A stretch of DNA of 14,507 nucleotides from Acanthaster planci (GCF_001949145.1 NW_019091385.1:1492598-1507104); one strand, 5' to 3'; shown: positions 1 through 9,236, counted from the first letter of the stretch. Notes: generated by a model not told the origin, from the sequence alone. A program made the numbers and translations.

Positions 1-199
1 CGGAGACCCCGGCCACGCATATAAACCGTACATCTCCGATCCCGGAGTCCCCGGTAGGAAGTGGTTTAAATCAACGAAGGGTGTGTGCTAAATCCGTTTT
101 ATTATTAGTATTGATATTATCCAGTCCATCTTGAGTTATGTGGTAATAACCTACAGGGGGTCAAATCATTTGCACATTGCCTTGCCCACCATTCACCAA

Positions 200-720
200 G
201 CTAATTAAGCAGAGTTTGGCATGCCTAGTCTAGAAGGGGTGATTGTACATTAGAATTCCAGTTACTTGTGAAATAAACATCAAGCCACACTGGCCGCCAC
301 AGCGCCACATTGGGCATGCACGGACCTAAATCCTTGCCATGTTTATGACTGACTAACTTTATCCTGAGCTGAGTGATTGAAGTTGAACGCTACCACCAAC
401 AAAGTGAATATGGGCACGTTCCAGACATGCAGTAGCTTGTGGAAAAAATGGGGCAAGGTCACTCCATACTTGCCACACTGGGCACGCACAAGCTTTTAGA
501 TTCTTGGCATGCTGGCTGACCATTCACTTTTGTTTCAACATCCCAAAATGATCAGAGTTGAATCAAGCCCCGACGTAGCGAGCAAGCACAAACGGGCAGC
601 ACCATGGCAGCTTGCATATGAAATTATTAACTGGAACACGCTTCCATAATTGCCTGCATTTGACACACATAGCAGGCCCAAATTGTTGGCACGCTAGAAA
701 GCTGTTTACCATATGCGGGA
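200..720. repeat. Diverged tandem repeat, period about 170-175 bp (tentative)
   Basis: Similar short blocks recur at a roughly constant spacing. A block of the form GCCACAYTGGGCAYGCAC occurs near 306 and 472. A block of the form TTGGCATGC or TTGGCACGC occurs near 217, 512 and 686, with TTGCCATG near 335. Between blocks the copies are only loosely alignable, perhaps 55-60% by eye. This would fit an old satellite-like or element-internal tandem array with about three to four units. The short reading frame on the minus strand at 563-745 lies inside it and I do not regard it as a gene. Chance similarity is not excluded. Confidence 0.33.
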
Positions 721-1751
721 CAAAATCAGCACTAAAACTGAGCATTGTAAAGTCTAAATTGACGGCGAAAAAACCTGCTAGTACATAACTGCGGTAACTC
801 TCTCAACACAGAAACTTGTGAAACTTCTTTTTACCCATGCAAATACTATACCATAACGTAGAGTGTTCTCAAAGGCCTACCTACATATAGAAACTTTTAA
901 AAGTCATTGGTTGGAAATAAATTTTGTTGTCCCAGCGCAAAAAACACTGCGTACGGAAATAATATGTAGACGGACAAGTAATTTGAATCTTCATGAAACT
1001 GGGGTATGAAACTAAACCATCAACACCAAATGGGAAAATTGGAACCATAATCTTCCTACCATACTAAAGGCTTTTGAACAAGTGAGTTTGAAGTTATGAC
1101 GATAAAATTGAGGAAAACAAGTAAGCTTTGAATAGCTGAGACAGTCACAGTCTGCGTTGAGCGGGTTTTGTAAACGTCAAACTTTCATGAAGCTCTCTTT
1201 AAGAAATGAGAATAGGACATACAAAGTTCAGTGAAATTAACAGGGTTTACTTTCAGTTAAACTTTCATTAGTATTGTTCGTAAGGCATTTATCTAATCCA
1301 AGAGAACATGGATTTTGCCATTAGCTTTGTCTCTATTCCGGAAGTGAAGTGTGATTTTTCTGGTGTGACAAGGGTTTGCATGTCACTTCCCAGTAAGCGC
1401 TACTCCGAGCTTCACGCAAACATTAAAAGTTCTAAGGATTACAACACAATGCTCCATGAAATTCACCATACAAAAGAGCTCACAATATTGTGAAATAGAT
1501 GCTCCATTTTCCCCAAACCTATTTACACGAAATTCCAACCGTGGCAACTATACCAGACAGTGCACAACACTATGAAACTAATTTGAAAAATAAAACCAAA
1601 CTCTTTCCCTGAAGAGGCCTTAGAAGGTAGTCGAGCAGATTTTCAGTCATCAGCGCCACCTAATTAAATTAATGGGGCCCAGAGAGACAGAGAATACAAT
1701 GGTTGCAATGCACACCATAGACTGTCACTCCTCATTATTAGTCAATTCATT
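721..1751. other. Stretch with no recognised gene
   Basis: This kilobase is AT-rich and has stops in all frames apart from one short plus-strand frame at 1308-1493, which has no recognisable motif. I see no RNA gene, no clear terminal inverted repeat and no simple repeat array. It may hold the left end of the large virus-like element or plain flanking DNA. I could not find a terminal repeat that would decide this. Confidence 0.4.
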
Positions 1752-1958
1752 TCACTGAACCAGTAAAGTTATTCTACTCATGACAGATTTTTGGCAGAAG
1801 AGAAAACATCCGGCTTGGTACTTAGAAACAAGCCTATTTGATAGAACTACCACATTGGAATGGGCCGATAAATAAACGGTCAATCCCTGCACTAATTCCA
1901 ATTTAGTTTGCAACTTGAGTGGAATATACGTTTCCGACGAAGGAAGGAAAACTCTCAA
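1752..1958 (-). pseudogene. Possible remnant of a further element gene, unrecognised
   Basis: This open stretch of about 68 codons runs in the same direction as the integrase-side genes. It alternates hydrophobic and polar residues in a way that looks more protein-like than random reading frames nearby, for example TYIPLKLQTKLELVQG and then LTVYLSAHS. There is no natural ATG at its 5' end and no identifiable motif. It could be the distal part of another gene of the minus-strand block that continues leftward from 2165. I do not recognise the family, and a chance open frame is a real alternative. Confidence 0.25.
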
Positions 1959-2164
1959 TCTCTAAAGCTATGAGAGAAAAACTTAGTGAAAAAAGTTGAT
2001 CAGATGTCGGCAGGTTGGCTGATCATGATAATGAGTTAAGCACTGCTTGAATACAGCCAAATTAATTGGCATTCGAAACCACAACAAGCCGGTGTATTTG
2101 TAAGAATGTTCTTTTAACAAAGATTAATGGGACACAAATACAATACGTGGTTTGATGTGGGTGT

Positions 2165-2605
2165 GATTCAGTAGTGTCGGTATATTTCTATCCACTCTGC
2201 AAAAGACAATAACATTGTCTGTACTAACCTACAGTTACGATCAAGACAAGTCAAGATCAATTTGATACGAGTAATTACCCAAGATCTCATCCACTATACG
2301 ACCAAAAAAACAGTCATTGGAAAATTTTAAGATGAATTTGGCAGTAAACTCATTTCAGAAGCCGTCTGTATCCGACCCAAGATGTATTCCATCAAACTCG
2401 ATGATAACACAGAACTCAAAAAAGCCAAAGGTGTCACAACTGAACAAGACCTGCGTCACGAATCTCACAAAGACTGTGTGTTAAACAAAACAAAATATAT
2501 TAATGATCAATGTCTCGTACGATCATATCAACATCAGCTTTTACATTAAAAAAAGTTGTTGTTGCATTCCCTTGACACAAAACAATACACGCTCCGCAAC
2601 GGCAT
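2165..2605 (-). pseudogene. Unnamed gene downstream of the integrase, frameshifted
   Basis: Reading leftward from an ATG at 2605 gives MPLRSVYCFVSRE. After a one-base shift in a T-run near 2550 it continues as FFNVKADVDMIVRDIDH up to a stop near 2503. Further left, around 2361-2423, another frame gives CVIIEFDGIHLGSD, and around 2250-2355 it gives FFGRIVDEILGNYSYQID. These pieces look like parts of one decayed protein of roughly 140 residues. A TGA separates the last two. I do not know its function. Its position directly behind the integrase on the same strand suggests it belongs to the same transcription unit. The joining of the pieces into one gene is inference; the individual protein-like stretches are visible in the sequence. 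Confidence 0.38.
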
Positions 2606-2650
2606 TGACACCCTGGCATTTGGACATAAAAAACAAAATCCAACCACTGA

Positions 2651-3651
2651 AGGCATTTTGGTGTCTTCGGGTACTACTTGAAGCTCTTCTCTCACAAAGG
2701 AATGCTTGGGCCGGTCGAGTACGTAGTACAGTGTTGGCCCTGTTTTTATTTTTTTGCCATTAATCTTTTTGAACTGACTTGTGCATTTTTTTATTTGTTA
2801 CACGTCCACACTCCAGATTGGATCAGTCGCCATCGTGACAATGCCCCCTTCTTGTTCACCTGGGTAATACGGGCATTGGACTAAAGCATTTGGTAAAATT
2901 TCTTTGGCCTTGCTTTGGCTTTTCTGAGGAGTGGCAGGCAACTATTTCACTCGGTTAAGCTTCATGGCTTCTGCAGGAACCACTTTGCTTTGCTCGTCAC
3001 TAATCAAACGGGTTTTTTCTTCATTTGGCTATTTCATGACCTGAGCCATCCTTGTTACCCATTCCACATTTCGTTTTAACATCTCTCACGCATACTGATA
3101 CCCAAACAAACACTTAGCCAACATTCTATTGAATTGTTCTACGATCCCTTGCGATTGATGTATACCTGGTTCACCCGCTTGCACCTCCACGCCCTTTTTC
3201 ACAAATGTTTTTTCAAACTTGACTTTAAATTCTGATCCAGAGTCTACATTAAGCATATTTGGCCAAGTCAAAGGAGACCTATTGTAAATCCGAATACAGT
3301 GTCGGTCACTTGTTCGGCTGTTTTGCTTGTCAAAGGTTCAGCTTCTTTGTACCTTGATGCCACGTCGACCACAGTCAACGCATATTTGTAAGTGCGACGT
3401 TTTACCCGATCCCAGGGTAAATACAACACGCCCATTTGATGCGTGTCATTGGGTTTGGCAAATTCTGATGGTAAAGTACTTGGCCTGGGTACATATCCAG
3501 GGGAGGTTGATAAATTTGCCAAAGGGCTTGTTTTTTTTAACCAAGCAGCGTGTCCTTTCCAATAACCTTTAGGACTGTAATAGACTTCTTTCAACTTTGA
3601 CTCGCTTGCTTTGCTTTGATAGGTTTGTGTTTTGATAGGTTTGCGTTTCAT
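2651..3651 (-). pseudogene. Retroviral-type DDE integrase of the virus-like element, broken
   Basis: The product would insert the element's linear DNA into the host genome by strand transfer. The ATG at 3651 is a plausible start because conserved sequence begins soon after (VYYSPKGYWKG, about 25 residues in). The catalytic core follows: the first Asp is in TVVDVASRYKEAEP (codon at 3366-3364), the second in NMLNVDSGSEF, and the Glu in HQSQGIVEQFNR. The second Asp and the Glu are separated by 34 residues, close to the D,D35E spacing of retroviral and Polinton integrases. A frameshift near 3275 splits the core. The C-terminal part continues through in-frame stops (TGA at 3088-3086, then several TA-type stops) with VQCPYYPGEQEGG, ATDPIWSVDV, LYYVLDRPKHSF and VREELQVVPEDTK. 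The three catalytic acids survive but the gene is dead. Family membership is clear; the exact element clade is inferred. Confidence 0.85.
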
Positions 3652-3799
3652 TTTGCTTGTTTTCCATTGTTCTTTTTTAAAAGAAAGGAAAAAGTTTTCA
3701 CCAGTATCTATACACGACATAACCCAACAACGCGGTTCCTCCCAACACAAACCATGATTCACATTCCTTTTGATTGCTAAATACGTGTTCGGGTTCGAA

Positions 3800-4084
3800 T
3801 GCTGTGAACCCGTGATTTCGTTATACACCATCAAGGCTTGATTTACGTCTTTAATTGTCTCTTTTAACAATCTAATTTTTTTAATTGAGCATTTAAATAG
3901 TCTAAAAGTTCGGTGCGATGCTCGTACCATTTTTCTTTGGCTCGATCAATTGTTCCATGGCCAGATCGTGTCTCCTCTGTTCTTTGTCGACATTATTTCC
4001 AAGCTTACTAAACAATAAATTAGTTGCCAAAAACGCAAATGCACTGAATAAAGATCCACCAATCATCATTGCAATACTCGCCAT
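3800..4084 (-). pseudogene. Small membrane-anchored, charged helical protein of the element
   Basis: From the ATG at 4084 the protein opens with a hydrophobic segment (MASIAMMIGGSLFSAFAF, then LATNLLFSKLG). A strongly charged helix follows (KEQRRHDLAMEQL). The original frame stops near 3902. A one-base shift gives WYEHRTELLDYLNAQLKK, and a second shift near 3870 gives LLKETIKDVNQALMVYNE. The layout is one membrane anchor plus a charged, probably coiled-coil tail of about 100 residues. This combination recurs beside integrases of this type in invertebrate genomes, as far as I recall, but has no assigned function that I know. An upstream in-frame Met at 4105 is possible but less likely, because the hydrophobic segment starts directly after 4084. 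The gap between about 3800 and the integrase start is unassigned. Confidence 0.55.
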
Positions 4085-4182
4085 CTTTTTTAAAAATGGA
4101 AACAAAAAATTTTTAAAGCCTTACTTTTAAGAATGAAAACAAAAACACGAACTTCGCTAAAAAACTCAACCCAAACTGCTGA

Positions 4183-4684
4183 CTGAAAACCCTGAGAGCG
4201 GTCAAAGGCGAACGCAAAGAAATCAGAATTACTCACAACCGGAGAACAATCAATGAAAAAAATAATCTCGTTGTGAAGTTGCCATCCTTGGGTATTGAGG
4301 ACGTCATTGTCCCTGGCACACTCAAGCTCGCTTTTAATGTCGATCTAGATGGAGCTTCGGACAACAACCGAACAATTTGTAACAATTTGGTGAGAAACTT
4401 GATCAAAGAAAATGACGTGTCACTTCAGGGTCACTTTATTTTAACCCACTTGAATGTCGACGTTAAAGACAATTGGCTACCGGTGTCCTACACCAAAAAC
4501 ATGGTTTATTTTGGACTAAAACAAGAAAACGTCGCCAAGCTCAGACTAGGCACCGCCAACACAATGAAGCCGCAAACAGCAGAAAAGACAAAGCGATTGC
4601 TGACGCTTTTGGCAACCGATACGCCATCCCGCTCAATACTGAAATGTTGACCGATCACATGCCATTCTTGCCTTCAGCTTTGAA
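4183..4684 (+). pseudogene. Candidate capsid (jelly-roll-type) protein, N-terminal part only
   Basis: The reading frame is open from 4183, just after a TGA at 4180. It has no clear ATG, so the true start is unresolved. Conserved-looking stretches are VKLPSLGIEDVIVPGTLKL, ASDNNRTICNNLVRNLI and, in another frame, KDKAIADAFGNRYAIPLN and MLTDHMPFLPSAL. A frameshift lies between about 4560 and 4600. I recall this pattern from a structural-type protein found with this integrase family, and I think it is the major capsid candidate of the element, built of beta-strands. That role is inferred and not shown by a catalytic motif. The protein ends abruptly near 4684 where unrelated ATPase sequence begins, so at least half is deleted. 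The gene is divergent from the integrase side, with only about 95 bp between 4084 and 4180 for shared control signals. Confidence 0.5.
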
Positions 4685-5296
4685 AGAATTAAGTGGGTAC
4701 TTGACTTACTCAAACAAGAATACCTACTTTCGTTTGAAGTCATCGTGATCATATGTCCCACGATCTTGAAGAATAAGACATGTCTCGAAAGATGATAGAT
4801 ATTTACCGATCCCAACGTGTACCTATGCGACATCGACCGGAACATTGAGAATTAAATGAAGCCATCGAATTGTTTCAAAAATTGTTCAACAGAACCAAAA
4901 CTTTGTTTTGATTGCTGACTGCAGTTCTGAACAGCAAGTAAAATATCGCAAAAAATCAAAACTGGCAATAACTGCACCTTGACCAAAATGGCGTTTTTCG
5001 GGTGGCACTTTTTGCACAGTTCGTTGCTCATGCTCACGTATAGATTACCGCGAAAACACGGCATGGATCACAATGTTTTATTGCAAAGACCAAAACTCGT
5101 TTGATCAGGCATTGGACAAAAACAACGAGGTACCAAATGAATACCATGTGCCATTAAGAAACATCTGAGAGATGTGAAATATTCTAAACTCTCTAAAAAC
5201 CAAACGGCTAATGAGTTGATGTTTGTTGTAAGAACTTGAAGCAACCCATTTACAATTCCCAAAATGAATTATAGCACAGTTATAACAAATTTTTAA
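4685..5296 (+). pseudogene. A32/FtsK-HerA-type DNA-packaging ATPase, C-terminal part
   Basis: The family pumps viral or element DNA into a preformed capsid. Visible pieces in order are IKWVLDLLKQEY and SFEVIVIICPTI (about 4688-4760), TDPNVYLCDIDRN (about 4806), ELFQKLFNRTKTLF, then a Walker-B-like LIADCSSEQQVK (about 4908). Further on come RENTAWITMFYCKDQNSF (about 5050-5100) and KYSKLSKNQTANELMFVVR (about 5175-5235). They lie in two or three frames, with stops at about 4796-4799, 4855, 5170 and 5236. The hydrophobic strand followed by an acidic residue and Cys matches the Walker B region of this ATPase group, although one of the two usual acidic positions reads Ala here. The Walker A loop, which should lie just before IKWVLDLL, is absent: a deletion joins the gene to the capsid candidate. 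The family call rests on these ordered motifs. No intact product is possible. Confidence 0.68.
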
Positions 5297-5481
5297 AGTA
5301 TTGCTGTAAATAAAAAGGGACAAAAAATCAACAATGTTGCAATACGTTCAGCTAGTTAAAGCACTCAATTTGATGTACTACACTTACGAATACTCACGTC
5401 TGAAACAAACTCTTCTTAAAACGAATTTGTTTGAGCAAAGTTTCAACAAACTTAAGCAATATTTTTGTACTTATATTAAAA

Positions 5482-6051
5482 ATGAAACAAACCGAGAGCC
5501 TCAAAACGATTTTAAAATTGCATCCAAACCCAGAACCAAATGTGAACCTAATGAACGTGAATCTAATTGACTTCAAATCCTCACCCTGCGCATTAGTAGC
5601 CACTGGCAATTGGAAAAAATATCTTGGCAAGGAATTCACCGTCAAAGACATCGAAAGTTTGCCACTGTCAGAACAAGAAAGACTGCACCAACGTTATTCA
5701 GCTAAATTTGGTAAGGAAGTTGTATCTTCGGTGGGTGAAAGTTTGTTGAGTTTATATTCCCGACTTTTGGGGCTTTTGCTTCCAATCGAATTTGTAGGAC
5801 ACAACGTCACGTTAGACTTGGGCGAAGCGTTAACGTATCTCAAACACGATCCCACCATTAGTTTGAGCATGGGGCAATTTCTCATGGAAGTTCATTACAA
5901 GCATGGAAGTTACCTTTCTCCACTAGTTGGCACATTGATTACAACAAAACATCTTTGTTCTAACAAAAAATCACAACAAAAACTTTCTTGCTTTGTGACA
6001 AATAGTAGCAACGATGGAAACGGAAACAACAAAAGCGAAGCAAGCGAGTGA
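5482..6051 (+). CDS. Uncharacterised helical protein of the virus-like element
   Basis: This is the longest intact reading frame among the element's genes, about 190 codons from the ATG at 5482 (MKQTESLKTILKL). The frame also contains an upstream ATG at 5431, but the residues between are unlike a conserved protein, and an AT-rich block precedes 5482. Central motifs are GKEFTVKDIESLPLSEQERL, FGKEVVSSVGESLLSLYSRL, ALTYLKHDPTISLSM and YKHGSYLSPLVGTLITTKH. The pattern is amphipathic helices followed by a Gly/Pro-containing loop. I recall related proteins in the same invertebrate element family but know no function; a structural or assembly role is a guess. The last 30 residues (after about 5960) are low-complexity, and the frame overlaps the next gene by 38 bp, so a late frameshift may have replaced the native C-terminus. 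Confidence 0.6.
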   Translation: MKQTESLKTILKLHPNPEPNVNLMNVNLIDFKSSPCALVATGNWKKYLGKEFTVKDIESLPLSEQERLHQRYSAKFGKEVVSSVGESLLSLYSRLLGLLLPIEFVGHNVTLDLGEALTYLKHDPTISLSMGQFLMEVHYKHGSYLSPLVGTLITTKHLCSNKKSQQKLSCFVTNSSNDGNGNNKSEASE

Positions 6052-6455
6052 ACCTATAGAAGCAAAGCAAGCAAGTGAAGCAAAGCAAGTCCAACCGAGC
6101 CCAGCAAAGACACCTCAGACCCTTACCCAAGTCACTGAAACCAAAACCCCAAACAAACTGCACAGGGTAAAAAACTCACGGAACATAATCGCAAAACAAA
6201 AGACCAACTTGCCTTAATTGAGCAGAGGAAACGAACGAAACGTCTCAATCATTTGGTAGTTATGTTCCGTCATTTTATCCTTGGTTGATTTTAGCAGGCA
6301 TCGGCGTTGGGCTTTTTGCATTAAATATGTTTTCAAAGCATGCAAAATGTAAACCGAGCAAACCTAACCAGTCGAGTAAGGTAACTAATGCAAACCTAAA
6401 TGCGAATCTAACCGAACCCAAAGCTTCTAAACCAGAAATGTTAGTAATGGAATAA
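6014..6455 (+). pseudogene. Lys/Gln-rich single-pass membrane protein of the element, one frameshift
   Basis: The ATG at 6014 opens METETTKAKQASE, with the AKQASE hexamer repeated once more and partly a third time, then a Pro/Thr/Lys-rich linker. The frame stops at 6217. The frame one base on is open from 6222 and reads GSYVPSFYPW, followed by a membrane helix LILAGIGVGLFALNMF and a hydrophilic tail of about 40 residues rich in Lys, Asn and Pro, ending in a TAA at 6453-6455. Together this is a protein of about 145 residues with a long charged N-terminal arm, one helix and a short tail. I recognise no enzyme motif. It may be a virion membrane or core-associated basic protein, but that is inference. 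Repeated hexamers could have aided slippage indels here. Confidence 0.55.
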
Positions 6456-6495
6456 ATAATTTGAAACGTTTTTCTTGTCGTTAATAAATACAAAG

Positions 6496-6758
6496 ATGGC
6501 AACAAAATCAAATGATAATGTCAACGTGCTTTACAATGGTGCAGTCATGAGTCTAATTAAGATGGAATATGCCATGAAAGCTAAAAAGATCTTGAAATGG
6601 AAATCGCTTGATCTCAACAGATTAGGTGCTGAAGACTAGACATTGCAAACCTTTCCGTGTTGGTCACAGGATTGACAGCTGCTCAAGAGTGGTTGGTTGC
6701 TCAGGGGTACATTCTGGAAAACATTACCAGCATACCAGCTCCACCAAAAAATTCATAA
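6496..6758 (+). pseudogene. Small (~85 aa) conserved-looking element protein, one frameshift
   Basis: The ATG at 6496 follows an AT-rich block (TTAATAAATACAAAG). The first part reads NVNVLYNGAVMSLIKMEYAM, then a basic KAKKILKWKSLDLNRLG up to a TAG at 6637. A shift near 6638 restores an open frame reading DIANLSVLVTGLTAAQEWL and VAQGYILENITSIP, with a TAA at 6756-6758. The second half is a hydrophobic helix able to span or lie on a membrane. Size, spacing (about 40 bp after the previous gene, 46 bp before the next) and a single lesion suggest a real small gene of the plus-strand block. I do not know its function. Confidence 0.5.
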
Positions 6759-6804
6759 ACCAAAACCAAAAAGTTTTCCTTAATTTTAAAATAAGGTAAA
6801 AGTT

Positions 6805-8109
6805 ATGGCAGAAGGAGGGTTTGAAGACATTGAAATGGGTGAACTTGAAAAAACGAGAGAACTAGACTGACAAGACCGAGAAGATTGTGAGTGGGAATAT
6901 AGAGATGAAGACTACAATTACCTGCTATTAGAAGATAGTAGAGACCTAGAAACCAGGCTTGCAGAAGAACCTAATGCACCCCCTGAGACCTTAGAAAAAG
7001 AAGGGAATTAATAGTTAATCCAATAGTATCGACATTTTATACAATTTTGGGTAGAAATGACAAACTATTGTTACTTCCATATGGAAAATTTGATTATGAC
7101 AAGAGAAAAGGTCTAATTTATAAATCAACCCCACCCTTTAGAAATGTATTGCTAACCGATAGAAGAAACCCTAATAAAGTTTGAAGATTATCATCTTTTG
7201 AAATACGTGCTAAAAATGCCGGTTATAAATTTGGGATAAATTTCATTTGAGATGAACTGGGTTTTAAAAGGTATAAACGCAACCCATTAATGGTAGATAG
7301 GGAGTTAAGTAACGCTGTAAATAATTTACCTCATGAAATTAAAGACCAAACAACCGATCAAACAGACAATCAAGTCATTGAATCCCTAGAAAGCCTCACT
7401 CGAGACCCAAACACACAAAGCGAAATCGGAAACTACCCCCTGAGAGAAATTCACAGTTTTGACAATGAGATACAAAGGGTCCGTGGGCAGCTAAGAGTTA
7501 ATGCCACAAGAATAGCCGAAATTCAAGAAGATATCGCAAATGAAACTGAACAACTAGAACAATAAAATGACAAGACCGATTGTTAGAACGATCCAAATCT
7601 GAAGAAACAAAATGCATCAAAGCTCGTGTATGTTACCTGCAAGACCAACTAGAAGGATACAAAGCCCAAAGAAGTGATTTAATGCATGGTTTAAGAAGTC
7701 AGATCTCTCAAATTAAAAGTTTGATCGATGAGGTTTTCCATTCGGACAAGAGTCTTGGTGACAAAATCCAAACCATTTTTAGAGAGCAGGGCATAACGAT
7801 CGTAACTTGTCAGCTGTGGGATTAGCCATCAGTAAGATCATGAGTAGTATATTAGCCGCAGGCAGAAGCGCGGGCACCGTTACACCAGAACCAAAAAGTG
7901 GTTCAAAACCACCACCAGATGAATCAGGGTTTAAAAACTGGGGGAAAAAAACAACTCGGACATTTAGCCAACGCATTAAAAAAACTTGGGGTGTCTGCCT
8001 TAGGGGCTTTACCCGGCGTGATCAGAAGTGTGTTGAGTTGGTTGTTTAACGTTGCAAGCAAAGTCATCCTTTGGGCTGCCGAGCATCTGTCGGCTTTGTT
8101 TTTAGCCAA
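6805..8109 (+). pseudogene. Long acidic / coiled-coil / amphipathic-helix element protein, truncated
   Basis: The pieces run in order in shifting frames. From 6805 there is an acidic head (MAEGGFEDIEMGELEKTREL, then EDCEWEYRDEDYNYLLL) to a TAA at 7009-7011. From 7014 a basic globular segment follows (LLLLPYGKFDYDKRKG, FKRYKRNPLMVDREL). From about 7290 to 7780 there is a long charged coiled coil (NEIQRVRGQLRVNATR; ARVCYLQDQLEGYKAQR). From 7807 to 8109 there are hydrophobic/amphipathic helices (LSAVGLAISKIMSSILAAG; HLANALKKLGVSALGALPG; WLFNVASKVILWAAEHLSAL). At least four shifts and four TGA codons (6868, 7182, 7248, 7568) interrupt it. The tail resembles proteins of the same element family that end in a hydrophobic membrane helix, which is missing here. 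A membrane-active or core protein role is a guess. It ends at the breakpoint near 8105. Confidence 0.6.
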
Positions 8110-8600
8110 CCAAAGTGCATTGTGGTACCCCTTAAAATACCAAAATCATCATAGACTGGTTTCGGATCATAGTTTTTTCCAGGGACGGGGAGATAGTTAT
8201 GCCTGCCATGTTCAGAAACCATCAATGTCATAATAAAATGCGGTTCCGAGACCGTTTGAATAAGTGTTATTTAGATTGGCATTAAACTCGCGGCAGATGT
8301 CTAGAAACACATCGTGATCATAGTAGTTATTGAGTGGATCAAAATTGCTTTGGTCTGGTAGCGGGATCATACACTTGAATAATATTTTTCTCACGGTATA
8401 ATACAGATGAAAAGTGAACAGAACCGAAACATATGGATCAAAATCAATCTGGCCAAAGTCCACCCCACACACTGTCGTGGCACAATAGACCGCAAAATTG
8501 ATTTGATTTTGATAAAATGACATCAGGTCTGTTTGCCAACGATCTATGACTTTTGTCTGGTGATCCGAGGCATATTGTAATCGGTAGTGATATCAATCAT
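8103..8600 (-). pseudogene. Element structural-type gene, N-terminal third, opposite strand
   Basis: The reading starts either at an ATG at 8600, which needs a shift near 8545, or at the ATG at 8523. The strong part is MSFYQNQINFAVYCATTVCG (from 8523), followed by SVLFTFHLYYTVRKILF, NNYYDHDVFLDICREF and NGLGTAFYYDIDG. The frame stops at 8212. A shifted frame continues with HNYLPVPGKNYDPKPVYDDF and then RGTTMHFGWL until about 8103. I recall a family of much longer proteins (several hundred residues) starting with this signature in invertebrate copies of such elements, and I believe it is structural, but there is no catalytic motif to prove it. The rest of the gene is gone: it meets the C-terminal part of the plus-strand gene from 6805 head on. 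Plus-strand residues read across 8110-8233 are antisense shadow. Confidence 0.6.
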
Positions 8601-8719
8601 TTTTGCCCAAAATGAATTGGTTTGCTATTTGTTACAAACCGCAAGAAAACTTTTTGAAACAGAGTAATAGATAGTATGGCACTTGGTACTTAGACTTTTC
8701 ACTTTAGCAAAATGAGCAG

Positions 8720-9236
8720 ATGTTTCAATTACAAAATTACATCGATAATTTAAAAGTTACAAAAAAAAGTAAGCTTTCACCCCGGATATTTTAACATTAC
8801 AAACTCCACCAAAATCAATTGGCAAACTCAAATTAAAGGTAAGCCGGCAGAAAGAGATAGAGATAGAGAAATAAGAGATGAAGATGCAGCAGCAGCAATA
8901 CATGCTGAGTTAACAACTATCAATATGGATATTGTACAATCAATTGAACTTTTAGCACCATTGTCAGTTATTGAATTTCTCAAAAGGTCGGCTCGTTCCA
9001 AACGTCATTTACAAAGGGAAAATAAACATAAACCTATTTGCCGAGCTTTGGATAAACTATCGAAAATAAACACCAGTTTTAATTATTTTAATGGGCAACC
9101 TTCAGACGTGTTGTGTAACATATTAGACCCAAGCGAGACTACCATTAAACCACTCAAAAACGAAAAAATAATGAGTTTGCATTTTTCGTTGAGAAACGAT
9201 GAGAGAGAAATCATCATAATTAAGAGAAACGATTAA
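8720..9236 (+). pseudogene. Unnamed element gene, basic protein of about 170 aa, one slip in an A-run
   Basis: The first ATG at 8720 gives MFQLQNYIDNLKV. A shift in the run of eight A at 8761-8768 then gives SFHPGYFNITNSTKINWQTQ, a highly charged stretch (KPAERDRDREIRDED), an Ala run, and the long open part from 8925: VQSIELLAPLSVIEFLKRS, ARSKRHLQRENKHKP, SLHFSLRNDEREIIIIK. It ends at a TAA at 9234-9236, one base before the ATG of the next gene. From about 8890 to the end the frame is undamaged, which is rare in this window. The basic helices suggest nucleic-acid or capsid-interior contact, but this is inference and I recognise no named domain. Confidence 0.5.

Noticed and set aside
1308-1493. 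Plus-strand open frame of 61 codons
   Set aside because: No motif, no neighbours in the same orientation, and length within chance for AT-rich DNA.
3327-3572. Plus-strand frame opposite the integrase
   Set aside because: It is a shadow of the integrase core on the minus strand, with no motif of its own.
7898-8233. Taking the whole plus-strand frame to 8233 as the C-terminus of the helical protein
   Set aside because: From about 8110 onward it is antisense to the minus-strand gene, which has clear motifs there.
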